Origin: Eupeodes corollae
Taxonomy: Eukaryota; Arthropoda; Insecta; Diptera; Syrphidae
Length of the DNA: 64,000 nucleotides
Direction: 5' to 3'
Assembly: GCF_945859685.1 (NCBI RefSeq)
Contig: NC_079148.1
Coordinates: 118,950,156 to 119,014,155 of the forward strand
Made by a program: the position numbers and the translations under genes. This document shows, piece by piece, positions 1-12,167 of the stretch; positions within the stretch are counted from its first letter, which is position 1; each line of letters opens with the position of its first letter. Under the pieces are notes generated by a model. It was given only the letters and a program-made list of their open reading frames with translations, had not been told where the DNA came from and did not search any database.

Positions 1-880
1 ATGACTTATGAAGAACCGAGTTCCATGCTTGGCATTGGAGCACAGTGAAGAGCTCAAAGGATTCAGAGTGAGTGTGTGAATCAAAAAGCACCTGAATTTA
101 TGTTGATTTCTCAACTCTCAGAACTCACCTACATTCATGCATTTATGTATATAAGGATGTACATATATCGCGTACTTGAGGAACTTAACAACGACACACA
201 GTAGGAGACTGAGGTATATACGGGTTTTGTGAATTTTTGAATCGAAAAACTTACCGGCTTGCCTCAAACAACAACGAAGTTATGTGTTTAAAGTGGATGC
301 AGACAGCATAAGCAATTAATCGTTGAGTATGCTACCAGTGACCATATATCATTTATGTATGTATGTATAGACTGCATCAAAAGAGCGACCACTTTTGACG
401 AAGGATTCCATTACAATCCAACGGCGCGACACTGCTAGAAAGACTATCCAGAAAGAGGCTTAAACTTGATGTGCATACTACAAGTACTACATACAACTTT
501 GAGTATTTTTTAAGAAATTAATTAAATTCGCTTTTCAACTTGTTGATGGGTTGTTGGGTTTTGTTGTTTGTCCTGAGTAAAGTCGTTTTCGTTTCGCAAT
601 AGTTAAGAGCAGTATCGTTGTAAAGAAAGAGTGTTGATAGATAGTATAGGGTGACCATGTTTTTGAAAATGCTAATAACTATTACCATGTTTTAGTACTT
701 GTTTTAAATATTGAAGTTGGTACAAGAATTATTATGTCAAGTTTTTAAGGTTGTTGTCTTATCAGTTTTTATAGGTCCATTTTACGAGTATAATGTTTTT
801 AAACAAAGTAGACGCAAAAATTATTTAAAACATTAAATGTATAAAATATATAGTAAAGATGATTTAAAATTTGATATTCT
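1..880. other. No gene seen; AT-rich flank
   Basis: I see no open frame of note and no family that recurs elsewhere in the window. The stretch contains short TATG/TACA runs, as near 355-368, typical of fly noncoding DNA. It could be host intergenic or intronic sequence. Confidence 0.5.
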
Positions 881-899
881 ATTATGATAACAAGTGTAC

Positions 900-1590
900 G
901 GATTAAACTCAAACACATCGGATGGCTTGACATTCCCACGCAAAAACTATCACGTGAAGGGCTCTTGGAAGTCTTGTCTTACCTGTGTCTTATATTACGT
1001 CAAATAAAGGTGTTCCTCAAGGAAGCCACCTTGGGCCACTCCTTTTTATTCTTTTTATTAATTATTTGCCAAATTATATTTCTTATGCAAAGTTTTTCTT
1101 ATATGCCGATGATTTCAAGACTTTTAGGTGTGTAAGATCTTCATTAGATGCCAGTAAATTTTAAGCTGATATTGACTGCATTGTTAACTCGTGTACTATG
1201 AATGGTTTATAAGTATATCAATATTAAAAAATGCAGTGTTGTTACATTTTTTATGATACTTGTTCCATTAATTTTCAATTAAAAGATTGATAATCATCCA
1301 TTACAAAGGTTAACAATACAAACAGATCTTGCAGTTATCTTGGACTATAAAATGAGTTTTTCGCTTCATATTGACCACGTTATTTCTAGAGCTAACTCGA
1401 TGTTGGGTTTTTTTAGCCAGAAGTTCTAAGTCTTTTAAAGATCCATATACTCTAAGAACCCTTTATTTATCCCTTGTCAGACCCTTGCTGGAGTATTGTT
1501 GAATTATATGGAATTCCTTTACTCAATCAAGTATTCTTAGGATTGAAAAAGTTCAGAAAGTTCAGGTCAGATTAAAAATTCTACAATGTC
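900..1590 (+). pseudogene. Jockey-like LINE reverse transcriptase fragment
   Basis: Reading across frames from about 1005 gives the reverse-transcriptase block GVPQGSHLGPLLFILFIN, followed by an intact-looking YADD box (YADDFK). This is the palm core of Jockey-clade non-LTR retrotransposons. Further on, after several stops, come SLHIDHVISRAN and DPYTLRTLYLSLVRPLLEYC, the usual post-RT segment of the same proteins, ending near RIEKVQKVQ at about 1565. The 5' part (endonuclease and RT fingers) is missing. Stops and frame changes show that it is dead. Jockey elements copy their RNA by target-primed reverse transcription in the nucleus. It joins a different LINE at about 1590 without a tail between them, so it was truncated or recombined at its 3' side. 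The family call is secure; the exact boundaries are not. Confidence 0.8.
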
Positions 1591-2997
1591 CCAAAGGTAG
1601 TACAAATTTGTGGTCATTTGTAAAAAACGTACGAAACACCACGTCATCCTCGGTTTTGACGCTTGTCCACAAAAACACTCCCTAGGTAAGCTCGATTGAT
1701 AAAGCCAATTTGCTTGCAGCATATTTTGCTGTTAGTTCGACGCTACCGGATAGTGTCATGAGTCCTCCTATTCTTGAGAGCGTAAATGATTCTATGGGAA
1801 GAATCTTCTTTCGCGCTCGTGCAGTCGCAAGATTACTGAAAGACATAAATCCACTGGCCCGGATAGTATTCCCCCTATTGTTCTGAAGAGGTGTTCTTCA
1901 ACACTGGCAAAACCACTGCGTAAGCTTTTCCATCTATCCTATTCTACAGGTCTCTTCCCGAGTGGATGGAACACTGCATTTGTCCAGCCTGTCCCTAAAA
2001 AAAGGCGAATCCTCCTCCCACTCAAACTATCGTCCAATTGTACTTACGTCCCCTCTTTCTAAGGTCATGGAAACGCTGATTAATTTTCAGTTTAAGAAAT
2101 ATCTTGAAGAACGGAAGCTTCTTAATGACGGACAGTATGGCTTTCGTAGCAATAGGTCCACTGGTAATCTCATGGTTCATCTCACCGAACAGTGAAATAA
2201 AGCTTTACATCGTTTTGGAGAAAGTGATAGAGTTTGGCACCAAGCTCTCTTATCGAAAATGCGTGCTGTTGGTATTGATGAATCTCTTCTTCTTTGGATT
2301 AAAAATTACCTTTCTAACCGTTCAATACAAGTTTTATTAGATGGTTTTAAGTCTGAAATTCATAAAATAAATGCTGGTATCCCCCAGGGCTCCGTTTTGT
2401 CTCCGACTGTCTTCCTTATATTCATAAACGATCTTTTGTCTGTCTCTTCCAATCCATTAAACTGTCTCGCCGAGGACAGTACCCTCATCTTTTCATATTC
2501 GTTTCAAGATTCACATCCTTGTCCTTCGAATGTGGAACTTCAACGACAGCGTATGATAAGCTCATTAAATTCCGATCTTGACAGCATTGTCCAATGGGGA
2601 ATCCAAAACCGTGTAGAATTTAATGCTTCGATAACTCAATGCTGTCTCCTGTCGTAAAAGCGAAACATACCCCTGATGCCACTATATATATGTGGCACTT
2701 GAACTATAATCGAAACATTTACATCGCAAGAACACCGCCGCAATGTTTCATCCCTTTCGTTGTTTTATCTATATTTTTACAAACAATTTTCTGTTGAACT
2801 AGCCAGTTGCATTCTACCCCTTAAACGATTCAGCCGTAATACTTTCACTTCGAGGAATGCTCATCGGTTTGACCTTGAGCTCAATTTCGGGCGTACTGTC
2901 AAGTATAGAGATTATTTCTTAAATCTTATATCGAGAATGTTGAATGCTTTGGCCAACTCTGTTTTTCCCTATAAGTAAATAAAATAAAATAAAATTT
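1591..2997 (+). pseudogene. LINE ORF2 remnant with 3' end and tail (Jockey/CR1-like group)
   Basis: Translated pieces run in the normal order of a LINE ORF2. LWSFVKNVRN and SIDKANLLAAYFA (linker) come first. SNYRPIVLTSPLSKVMETLI and GQYGFRSNRSTGNLM (RT fingers) follow. After a gap come RVWHQALLSKM, WIKNYLSNRSIQVLLDG and IPQGSVLSPTVFLIFINDLL (palm). The catalytic box reads LAED where xADD is expected, so an active-site Asp is changed. The far C-terminus (FTSRNAHRFDLELNFGRTVKY, to about 2975) has the typical family ending. A short TAAAA-repeat tail follows at 2976-2995, which fixes the 3' end. Frameshifts near 1960 and 2195 and missing sequence between motifs show decay. It abuts a different Jockey fragment upstream and a mariner fragment downstream. 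The clade assignment within APE-type LINEs is tentative. Confidence 0.8.
2976..2995 (+). repeat. (TAAAA)n LINE tail
   Basis: A run of AAATA/TAAAA units directly follows the LINE C-terminal coding remnant. Short A-rich repeats of this kind are the usual 3' tail of non-LTR elements, so this marks the 3' end of the upstream LINE. Confidence 0.7.
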
Positions 2998-3145
2998 AGT
3001 TGGAAAAACGTCTCAATCATGTGGCCGTAGCGATCCGCATTAACTGTAACTTTTTGGCCATTTTCTTCGATAAAAATACGGAAATACGGATATATTCCTC
3101 TACGACAAATGCCTCGATGCTCACAGTGCCACGCTATTATGATTA
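2998..3145 (-). pseudogene. mariner-like transposase fragment
   Basis: On the minus strand the frame contains YFRIFIEENGQKVTVNADRY, then HMIETFF. This matches the internal segment of a common insect mariner/IS630-type transposase group, in which GPYFF is followed by NG..VTVN..RY..M..NF. It lies between the first and second catalytic Asp of those proteins. Only about 45 residues remain. No catalytic residue, terminal inverted repeat or TA duplication can be seen. The LINE tail stops where this fragment begins, so the LINE may have inserted into an older mariner copy whose other half has gone. The assignment rests on the VTVN..RY motif. Confidence 0.55.
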
Positions 3146-3164
3146 GTAAAAACGGCATGTAGAC

Positions 3165-3183
3165 CTCTATCTATCTATCTATC
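3165..3183 (+). repeat. (CTAT)n microsatellite
   Basis: About four perfect CTAT units followed by a decayed unit. Confidence 0.8.
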
Positions 3184-3301
3184 ATTTTATCTATAAATAG
3201 CTTTAAATATAAACGTCTAAAAATACGGGAGGTTTTTTTGCCGGACCCTGAGAAACACGAACGCTTGGACAACTCTATAAATACCTTTGATTTTATTCTA
3301 G

Positions 3302-3346
3302 GGTTTGAAACGTCGAGAAATCTCAAAATATTAAATTCGATAAATT
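3302..3346 (-). repeat. Short fragment of the AACTTCC repeat family
   Basis: The stretch containing GAAACGTCGAGAAAT reads as the reverse complement of the 5' part of the AACTTCC family, where the plus-strand form is ATTTCTCGACGTTTC (as at 16015-16029). Only about 45 bp remains. It directly precedes a SINE copy. Confidence 0.6.
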
Positions 3347-3560
3347 ATGGCATGATTGTTAGTGCGTTGGACTGTCATGCCAGAGGTCTTAAATTCGATC
3401 CCAAAACTAATTTTTATCAAATTAGCCGTTCGGATTCGGCTTAAAACTGCGGGTTCCCTCCATCACTTACAACATTGTTTGCACAAAGGATTCGTTGAGA
3501 GTTGAAAGTCACTAGACCCTAGTTCTCAACGGACTGTTCGCCACCCAATTTTTTTTTTAA
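3347..3560 (+). repeat. tRNA-derived SINE, copy A
   Basis: The head TGGCATGATTGTTAGTGCG, then TTGGACTGTCATGCCAGAGG, is shared with copies at 32.07, 38.85, 45.1 and 59.4 kb. In better copies the head has an A-box-like segment (TGGTTAGTGCG) and a B-box-like segment (GGTTCGATCCC); here the B box has decayed to AATTCGATCCC. A tRNA-unrelated body follows, with GGTTCCCTCCAT and TCACTAGACCCTAGTTCTCA, ending in CCACCCAATTTTT. A head with Pol III promoter boxes joined to a conserved body and a T/A-rich tail is SINE architecture. Target duplications were not found. Confidence 0.75.
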
Positions 3561-6500
3561 ATCAGGTTTGTTACAATAACTTCCAACTGTGAAATGATGG
3601 AGAAATAATGTATGTTGAACGTGATATACGTTTGTTCAAACAGGACCCTTGCATGGTAATATACTTCCTGGTATAAAACTTTATAACATGAAAACCTATA
3701 CCTGAGATATTTATGTAACAAATTACTCAAAGCTTTCAGAAAAAACCCACCTTTGCTCAAATTATTGCCCAATGTCTAAACTTGTGCATGACAATTATTT
3801 AGTGTTTTTCAAAATAATTAAATTCCCCTTTAGAATTCCCTGAAGTATCAAAAGTTCCATAAAATTTGTCAACTATAAAATTTATTTAAAATGACACAAA
3901 ACAGTTTATATAGGCATTTCCAAAACCATCATAAACAGTCATATTAAAAAGTTCTACCAACCTAAATCTCATTAGTTATCATAATTGTTTCCGCCATTAG
4001 GTGCTGCCAGTTGCAACAACTAAACTTTTTCTGCTTCTATGCTGTGTCATAAAAAAGGTACCTAGGTATGTAGGTAAATTATTCTTTTTTTTGTTTTTAT
4101 TGTTTTATGTTGTTTTTATTTTTAAAAAACAATAAAATTCCAACAAACTTAGACCACACAAAATTGGACACCAGGTGAACTGCACTCTGGCTCTGGCACT
4201 GCTGGGCTAGTGGCTTGCCCATAGTGGCAGTGGTACCATCATTGACTCCATTTTATGCTATAATTTTCAAAGTCCGGAGTTGAGCAATAAAAATTCTTTA
4301 CGATCCTCATCTGTGAGTCTACGTCATATGGTCTGGCCAGAGAACACAACACTGATGGTTCTGGCTCCACTGGTAGGTATACCTCTTGTATCTAGTTGTA
4401 AAACTCCTTAACTGCAGTTGAAGTTTTAAATTGTAATAAAAAAGTAGAGATAAAGAACTAAGGTATCTCATGAATGGGAACTTCTGTGTTGTGAGTTTTT
4501 TTTTGTTCATCATCTCAACTTCAGGAACAGAAACGGTATTGAAAATAAATCCAATTCGACAATGCATATATGTGCAGGAAGCGAGATGTGGATGGGTGAG
4601 GGTCCTGGGTCCAGTTTTATGTAACCAAAGGACGCATTAGGACAATAAACCGACGACTCTTCTGAGGCATAACCTCTCAAGCAATTAAATCCTCTGACTG
4701 GACCCGTTACGGTCTGCTGCCAAGAGTTAGCTAAAACACCAGTCCAGTATTTAGAGCTGACCCGTTCACTGGTCGGTGGTGAATAGAAACAGGTTGTACC
4801 TCTATATGACACTGGTCTGGTCCTTTAAATGGATTTATATAGAATTTGTCTGGGCCAAAAAACAAAAGGACATCCAGAGGAAGGAACAGACCGTTTGATT
4901 ATAATAAAATTATTATGCAAACGACTCATCTCTCGCAGAGTTGGTTTATTTTATTGGATCTGGCCCAAGAGTTTCTCGCTGCTGATGGTCTGGATGTGTG
5001 GTACATGCACAAGTTGGAATGTTTGGCTTGGTTTAACTTCATTGTCTTGTATTCATAAAATGCCCCTGAAACATAAAAGGAAGTGGTTGTCGCGCTGTTA
5101 TGAACGCTTAAACTGGTATTGAATAGGCCCAAAGGCGAACTAACCAGAAACCAAAATAAAAAATACCACCAGAGCATGTTATGTGTTCATTTAAAAAAAT
5201 TATGTGTTTTGTTTATATTCTTGGGATGTCACCCGGTCTGGTGGATGACAAACGGTCAGTATCATATAATGGGCTCCCCCCGGAGCGGATGTCGTAAAAA
5301 TTACACACAAATTTTTGAGGCTATTTTGTTTATGTGTTTTTTTTGTTTCTTTAAAAAAACAGCAATTTAACACATTGCATTATGGGAGTTCGGAATTAAC
5401 AAAATCAAAACATTTTAAATAAAAGCAATGGACTTTTGGAAAAAATAATACACACAGTGGAGAAGAACAACAATGAGGGAGAACGGTTATGGGCAGACAT
5501 TCCTTTGTTTCGTTTCGGGCCATAATGGATTGCGGTGGATTTAATTGTGGGGGGACAGTATTTGGAGTTATTTTTGACATAAAATACCAATGTTTTTTTG
5601 TATATCAAAGGGTTTTAAACCCCAAACAAACACGCAAAATAAAAACGGTAACAAAAAAACATTTTAAGAACTGACACGTGTAAGTGAGCTTACATACACT
5701 GCATAAAGATTCAAGTTTTAAGCTATTTAGAAATGACTATAGATAGGATAAAAAAAAATTGTCACCATATTTTCTGACTTCGAATGTTGGCTTCTGGATG
5801 GAAAATTTTTGATTATTTATCGGTATGTAGACAAAAGTTATTGAAAGGTGTTTAATCATATGAAGGGAGTCTTACCAATTCACAGATGATTCGGATTTTC
5901 GAATCCAATATTGTCGAAGGTCGAATGCGAATTCAATTTTCTTTTTCTTTTAAATTATTTTAGATTACACGAAATCAAAATTGCACACCGCCGATGTGGC
6001 GCAAAAGTTATTATGACACTTTACGAGAAACGTCAGTCGATATGACAAACAGGTGAAAGAAGTCACGACAGGTAGCAATAAAAGTATTGCCAGCACGGTA
6101 GCTCAGCTTAGCGGGGGATTTCGATTAGGTGAATATTTTATTAATCGAGGTGATCAATAAAATTGAAATAAAATTGATATCAAAATGATATTGAAATACG
6201 AAGTCGTATTGATTACTATGGGCGCCATTAAACTTTTTAATGGAAGTTTACCAAAACCAAGAGCTGAAAATTTAGTCTTGAAATCAACTTACGAAATAAA
6301 AAGAAGGTTTTATTTTCCAGATGGGAAATTTTAGTTATGTTAGTTATTTATATAATGATAAAAACCGATAAAAGAAATCACTCGAGAAAAATTATTTCGA
6401 CAAGAAAAAAATCAAAAGCGGTAAACGCGTCCCGCAATGCCTTTAAATTAATATTTTTACTCGAAGGTCAAAAGGACAAATTATAGGAACAAAAAAAATG

Positions 6501-6697
6501 AAGGACACCAAAAAGCCATATTCTTAGAAAAAAAAGAAAACACTATACTTAGCTTTTGCGACTTCCCCAACAGCTGTCATAGTCATTTCTCAACAACTTT
6601 TCTTCACAGCAGAACACAAAAATCTTCAATTCAATACGAAACTTAAGAAGAAAAAAACTTCATACAAAAATTACGTCTTTTTAAAGGAAAAATTCCT
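3561..6697. other. No recognisable gene; AT-rich, apparently single-copy
   Basis: Open frames of 60-100 codons occur at 4319-5674 on both strands, overlapping each other, with no recognisable domain and with simple T/A runs nearby. I read them as chance frames. No repeat shared with the rest of the window was seen. The 4150-5300 part is somewhat less AT-rich than its surroundings. Confidence 0.4.
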
Positions 6698-6985
6698 TCA
6701 CACGATTTTCGTTAATCTTCTAATCGCTTTTGGAGTAATCCAAAAAGTGTCATCATTATGGAGAGCTTGACCCTTCCGGCTACTTGCCCTCATGCAATCC
6801 TCTCGGATCTTTTGCGTAGATTGAGATTGGGGTGTGCGACCGAGATGCCAGGTATCATTCATCGCATGTGATCTCTTTAAAGAGGTGATGCGATCACCTA
6901 GTAGCTCAATGAGTGAGATCAGCTCATCACTTTCGAACCCCTTCCAGCCAAGACTTTCTAAAAAAACTTGTGGAATTCCTCGCAT
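6698..6985 (-). CDS. Unidentified 95-codon open frame
   Basis: The frame starts MRGIPQVFLESLGW and ends RRLTKIV. I do not recognise a domain. It is acidic in the first third (ESDELISLIELLG) and Arg/Ser-rich afterwards. An overlapping open frame exists on the plus strand (6834-7019), so at most one of them is real. There is no obvious TATA or splice signal that I would trust. It could be a diverged transposon or exon fragment or simply chance. Confidence 0.12.
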   Translation of the reverse strand: MRGIPQVFLESLGWKGFESDELISLIELLGDRITSLKRSHAMNDTWHLGRTPQSQSTQKIREDCMRASSRKGQALHNDDTFWITPKAIRRLTKIV

Positions 6986-8162
6986 TACCGAGTACCTACA
7001 CGGGCTCGATTTCGGTTGAGAAAAAAAAACTACTTATGTCGTGTTAAAGGAAGTCGGTAGCCAAGCCTATAATTAAAATGAAAGTTATTAAAATATTCTT
7101 GGAGTAATTTTTCTATCGTCAATACTTTATGACGGGCCCTCGACCATACTAAGTTAAAGTTGGTGTGACTGTTCTACACACATTGTTGGGCATGGGTATC
7201 GTCTTCATGCCTTGAGGATATTGTTCAACCAACATGTGGGCCGACCGTCGCACAGTTTGTTGGTGTGGAATCGCACACTTTGGTAAGACCTGTTAAATTT
7301 GCCTTCCCAAGATGCTAGAAGAGCAGGTCACTGGCTGAAGGCCCAGGTTTCTACTTAACTCTTCCAGAATTATGAGGCCGCAGTAAGAATTGTTAAGGGT
7401 GGTCAAATTTACCGCAAGACACGTTTTTTATTCGCCATTGAACAATGCTATTTAGGTCGGAGTTTCTCATATTTTGTGGTTGCAGCTTCACATCCGAAAT
7501 GAGGTATGTGATTCTGAAAACGCATATGAAAAACTAAGAGTACTATCGTTAGCGAAACAATGTATTGGATTAGAAGTTGCAAAAAGGAGATCATAAATAA
7601 AAATGAGAAACAGTGTTTTGTATTGCTCCAGAAAAGTACCTCTTAAAAAAACATTATTTTGTTATAAGTTTTTTCAAGGACTGATCAAGCGATTTGAAAA
7701 GTTTTTTTTTCTGCAAGAGCCTTATACTGTCTCAATAATATTTGATGATCAAAGTCAATGTTTTTGTTTTTGATTTAAATAATATTCCAATTTTTTTATT
7801 CGAAATCTGATATCTGGAAAATGTATATTATTTTATTATCTTCTAAATAAATGCATACCAAAAATTTTTTTAAATTAAAATTGAAAAATGGTATACATGT
7901 ATAAAAAATGTATTCAAAAAAATGCTACTATTTTATTTTCAAATCAAAATTTTTGAAAATTAAGTTTTTTTTTAGAAATTCAATGGCACTTGTAATGTCG
8001 TGTATTCTCATCCTCATTCTCACAATTCTCATGAAGATTGTGTACACTACAAAAATGCAAATACTACCTTTTAAGCCTCATTGCTGAAGATATTTTGACA
8101 CACAAGTGCTGATTGGTTACTAATGTCTTAGCGACGTACTGTTTTAGAAATACATTCGTGAA
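6986..8162. other. No recognisable gene
   Basis: The 7130-7500 part is less AT-rich and gives broken, peptide-like stretches on both strands, for example a minus-strand DGRPTCWLNNILKA interrupted by stops. That suggests an old transposon remnant I cannot name. From 7590 to 8160 it is low-complexity AT-rich DNA. Confidence 0.35.
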
Positions 8163-10122
8163 GTGCGGCTAAAGAATGAAGCTTTGTTCTTGCCAGTATG
8201 TTCTAAAGTGGACCAAATATTACTAATGAGCGCTCTTTTGAATCATAAACAATACATTCTTTTCAATGACGAAAACTTGTTAAATTCCATCATCGCCGAG
8301 CATTACAGGACTAATACCCTATTAGACACGAAGATAGAGCTCCATCTCATCTTCGATTCATTAAAGAAAAAGAAGTCAGCAAGGGTCGATGGTATATCCA
8401 ACGTTTTAATACAACATTTTCCTCAGAAAGTTGTGGACATTTATACCAATCTGTTTAACCACGTTCTCAATAATGCATATTATCTGGTCCACTGGAAAAC
8501 AGCTGTGATGCATCCTCTCCCGGAAAAGGTAAAGGACAACTCCAATCCGTCGAACTTCCGGTCGATAAGTCTTCGGCCAAGTATCTGTAAGGTATTCGAG
8601 AAGGTTATAAATAGAGCTCTGTCCAAGTGGGCTGAGAACAACAAAATAATTCCTGAAAATCAGTTCGGCTTTCGGGCGGGACATAACACTTTCCATGCTG
8701 CGTCTAAACTTGTTTCTGATATCCAGTGGAACAAATCTAAAAGGCAATTTACGGGTGCGCTTGTCTGGTTGACTTGGAGAAGGCCTTCCACACTGTATGG
8801 TTAGAGGGTGTGTATCTAAAGTTAAAAATACTTGGCATAAGTAAACCACTGTTGTATATGCTTTATGACATGCTTAATGGCAGACGGTTTATTGGCAATG
8901 TAACATCTACCAAAATATTTGATATTAAAAATGGTCTTCAAGAGGGAGCGGTTAACTCGCCGATCTTTTTCAGCTTTAACACCAGTGATCTGAAAGCTAG
9001 TCTGACTCAGGCAATAGCGTACGCCATCGAGCTAATTGCTACAGAACGGCCCCAAAAATTGAGGTTATCAAGACACTTTTGCAAGGTGACTTCGACAAGA
9101 TTCAGCAATATTGCGATAACTGGAAGTTGAAAATCAACTTTCAAAAATGCGAAACTATTCTGTTCAGGACAACGCTGTATGGGGCCTCAAGGGATACGAG
9201 AAAGAACTGGACAAATCTAGTGATTGTTACACCAAATCGACAGCCACTGGCGAATAAAAGCGTGGTAAAGTACCTTGGCATCTGTTTGGATGAGTACTTG
9301 TATCTCGACAGACATATGAGTGCTGCTCTGGTCAGAGCTAGGGGAGCCTTTGCCCTGACAAAACGGTTGTTTTTTAGCAGCCGTCTAGACAGCAGAGTGA
9401 AGGTGATTTGCTACATGGCCTTTATCTGGCCGATGATTGCCTATGGTTTCCCGGTATGGTTCAACGTTGCCAAATGAAAAAGATTCGGGTGTTGGAGAGA
9501 CAATGTTTGCGACGATGCCTTGGACTACACAGAACACCAGAGTCGGAGTACAAACATTACTACTCCAACCAGGTTCTATACAACAGAGCCAACATAAACA
9601 GAATAGATAATTTATTGTTGGAGCTTGGTAGGGGTCACATTGCTAGAGCGATGTCGTCGATTAACAGCTTAATTTTTGGGTCTTACTACCCCAACAATGA
9701 GAACTACGAAAGTACACGTTTATGTAAGTGGCAACATTCAACCTGAAGCTTTAATCTATTTAGACAATCGAGGGCTGATACTGGGTAGGGAGGTGGTTTC
9801 GCTAATTAACCACGTCAGCCGTTAAACTGTAGATAGGCGACTCCTTTTCAGTCGAGACTTCCTCGGGTTTCGGTTTTATTTTTTTAAGTTTTATATAAAA
9901 TAAAAATCAATGATAAAGATACCAAGTTTTTTTAATAAATTGTCTTGGTTTTAGATTAAGTTTTCGTTATTTAGCAATAAAATTGTTCTTATGTCGAAAG
10001 GCAGTAGTTATAAGATAATGGATTTACTTAGAGCAGCCGTTTACGGCCAGTAAGATATTTTTTTTAATGAATTTTTTGTCTAGCTTTAAGATAGTTTAAA
10101 GATTTTGATAAAAAAAACAGTA
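8163..10122 (+). pseudogene. I/LOA-like LINE ORF2 remnant with 3' UTR
   Basis: Pieces in several frames follow LINE order. SARVDGISNVLIQHFP (linker/finger start), NFRSISLRPSICKVFEKVIN and NQFGFRAGHNTFHAA come first. Motif A reads VDLEKAFHTVW, with the usual Asp before TVW changed to His. Next is GLQEGAVNSPIFFSF. Motif C reads YAIELI where YADDLI is expected, so both catalytic Asp are lost. After a frameshift near 9065 come NWKLKINFQKCETILF, VKYLGICLDEYL and IRVLERQCLRRCLG, ending with PEALIYLDNRGLILGREV. The style QEG(A/T)VNSPI is typical of the I/LOA group; the clade is not certain. The non-coding tail (10026-10122, with TTTTGTCTAGCTTTAAGATA, ending in an A run) resembles a short insertion at 32107-32235, supporting it as the 3' UTR. 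Confidence 0.8.
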
Positions 10123-12167
10123 CATTTGTCAGACGCTAACAAAATTACATGACCAATAAAAACTATCAGCATGAGCTCGATCCTTTTGCGAAGCTTTCAA
10201 CTAAAATGGGAAACACTTTCATGTTTCATAGACACATAAAGGGAGAGGACAAATGGGTTATAGTAGCACCATCGTTCCTTTACAAATTTTAAGTTATTTC
10301 AATATGTCCTCTCCCACAAATTTCCCCAACGGCGGCACTGCTTACGACCGCCTATAAGGACAAATCAATTTAAGTCATGTTTTGATCTTTCAAATTATAT
10401 GTAATATTTAAGGACTGTTATCGATTGATTTCATGCTTAAAGCATCTATAGACATCGAAACGGAAGAGAACTTTAAAAACAGTTAACAACTTGTAGAAAA
10501 TATTGCCCACTAGCTTAAAAGGTTGTATTTCTTTTACTTCACTGGATTATTTTTTTACCCTAACCCCTTCAAAATACCTGATGTGCCCCTTTTCAATCCC
10601 AAATATAATGTAGATGAACTGAAAGTGAATGCAAAAATAAATAAGAAATTTTAATAATTTCGAAAATATTAAAATAAACTCTTTGCATCATGTCCATTCA
10701 TCTATCCCATATCTGACGATGTGGATGTTTTTCATTTTCTGTCCATTTTTAATACCTAAACATCAACATTGGTATTATGCTGCCATCATCGCAAAAAACA
10801 CATATAGGAAATAGGAAGTGCAGAAACAATTTGAGGGAATTTTTTAATTGGAATTCACAAGGCAAATGAATAACTCGCTCGACTTCGACTCCATCTCCAT
10901 TTTTATGTTCGTTGAACCCTCTTCCATGTACATCTCTACTCATATAAAGCTGCTGATGCCCTGATGGGTATTATTATTATTCCCTTATTCTCTAGGAAAA
11001 CATATTATTTTTTTTTCGTTGATGATGGGTGTAATGTGGGAAAAAGACTGGACTGGGAATATGAAAAATATGTACGAGTATGAAAAACATCTCTATGTAA
11101 AATATATAGTATGCTAACATAAGCAACATAACGAGGAATGTTATTTGCAGAATGCAATTAATCCTATTCCTCTTGGCCAGCTATATTCTATCCCTCTCTA
11201 TCTCCTCTACATCTTTTCTCTTTCTTCAGGCTCAGTGAATATATAAATACAAATTATACAAAACAAAAATATTTAATGGCAGTCTTGAGAGGGAGAGAAG
11301 CTAGAACTAGGAAAAAGTTATATCTATAGAATGAAGGCGACTCGTGACAGAGGTGGGGTATGTTTAGTGTCAATTTTAATCAACACTGATGAATTTGTTA
11401 AGGAAAAACTTTGATTGTATACCTATATCCAAACCAAGCCAAGCACCAAGCACAGAGCACCCAGTGGTGACATTATGAAGCTATTTATAAAAAAAATAAG
11501 TTAGAATAAGAGAACATTTATTTCTGGACCATAATTGAGGTTATACAATGCATCATGGCTCCTTGGGGAGACTTTTTCTTATTAAAACTTACACAAAATA
11601 ATGTTGAGGCTATTAGTCAAGATGTGATTAAGCACTCTGACTTAATAATAGCTCCTTTTAGTGTTGTTTAACATTTTTCAATTTAATTGGTTTTATTGGA
11701 TTAGCCTCGATTTGTGTTTTAATAAATGATTGTTCATTTAGCTACTAACAAATCGTGACTTTGGTATATTTCAGTGAAGAGATGAAGACACATAAACTTA
11801 ATTAAGTATCTATCCTAATTTCATTAAATTGAATCGGAGGAGTATACGAAAAGCATTATGTGCAGAGAGAGATAATAACAAAAATAGTGTTTGTGGTTTT
11901 TCAACATGTTTTGAGAAACTTATAAGAACAGCAATTCAAGCCAGGAAATAAGATGTTCACTTCAAAAAAAAATTCCGACAAATCCGATCTTTTGTGGCAA
12001 ACTTTAGGGTGGAAAAAAATATTGAATTAATTTTCTTTAAAAAACAAAGAAGTTTCGGAGTACTAACGTAATGGCACCATTTGCTTAGAATTTTATGGTA
12101 TCTCAGTTTCTTGTTTTCTGATAAAGCTTATAATTTTTTTTAATGATATTTACAGTCTTTAAAAATG
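10123..12167. other. No gene seen; AT-rich
   Basis: No open frame with a recognisable domain and no family shared with the rest of the window. A short minus-strand frame at 10749-10943 has no known feature. Small ATT runs lie near 10970-10985. Confidence 0.45.

Noticed and set aside
4510..4812. 100-codon minus frame
   Set aside because: No domain, overlapped by plus-strand frames, no second copy; chance is the simplest explanation.
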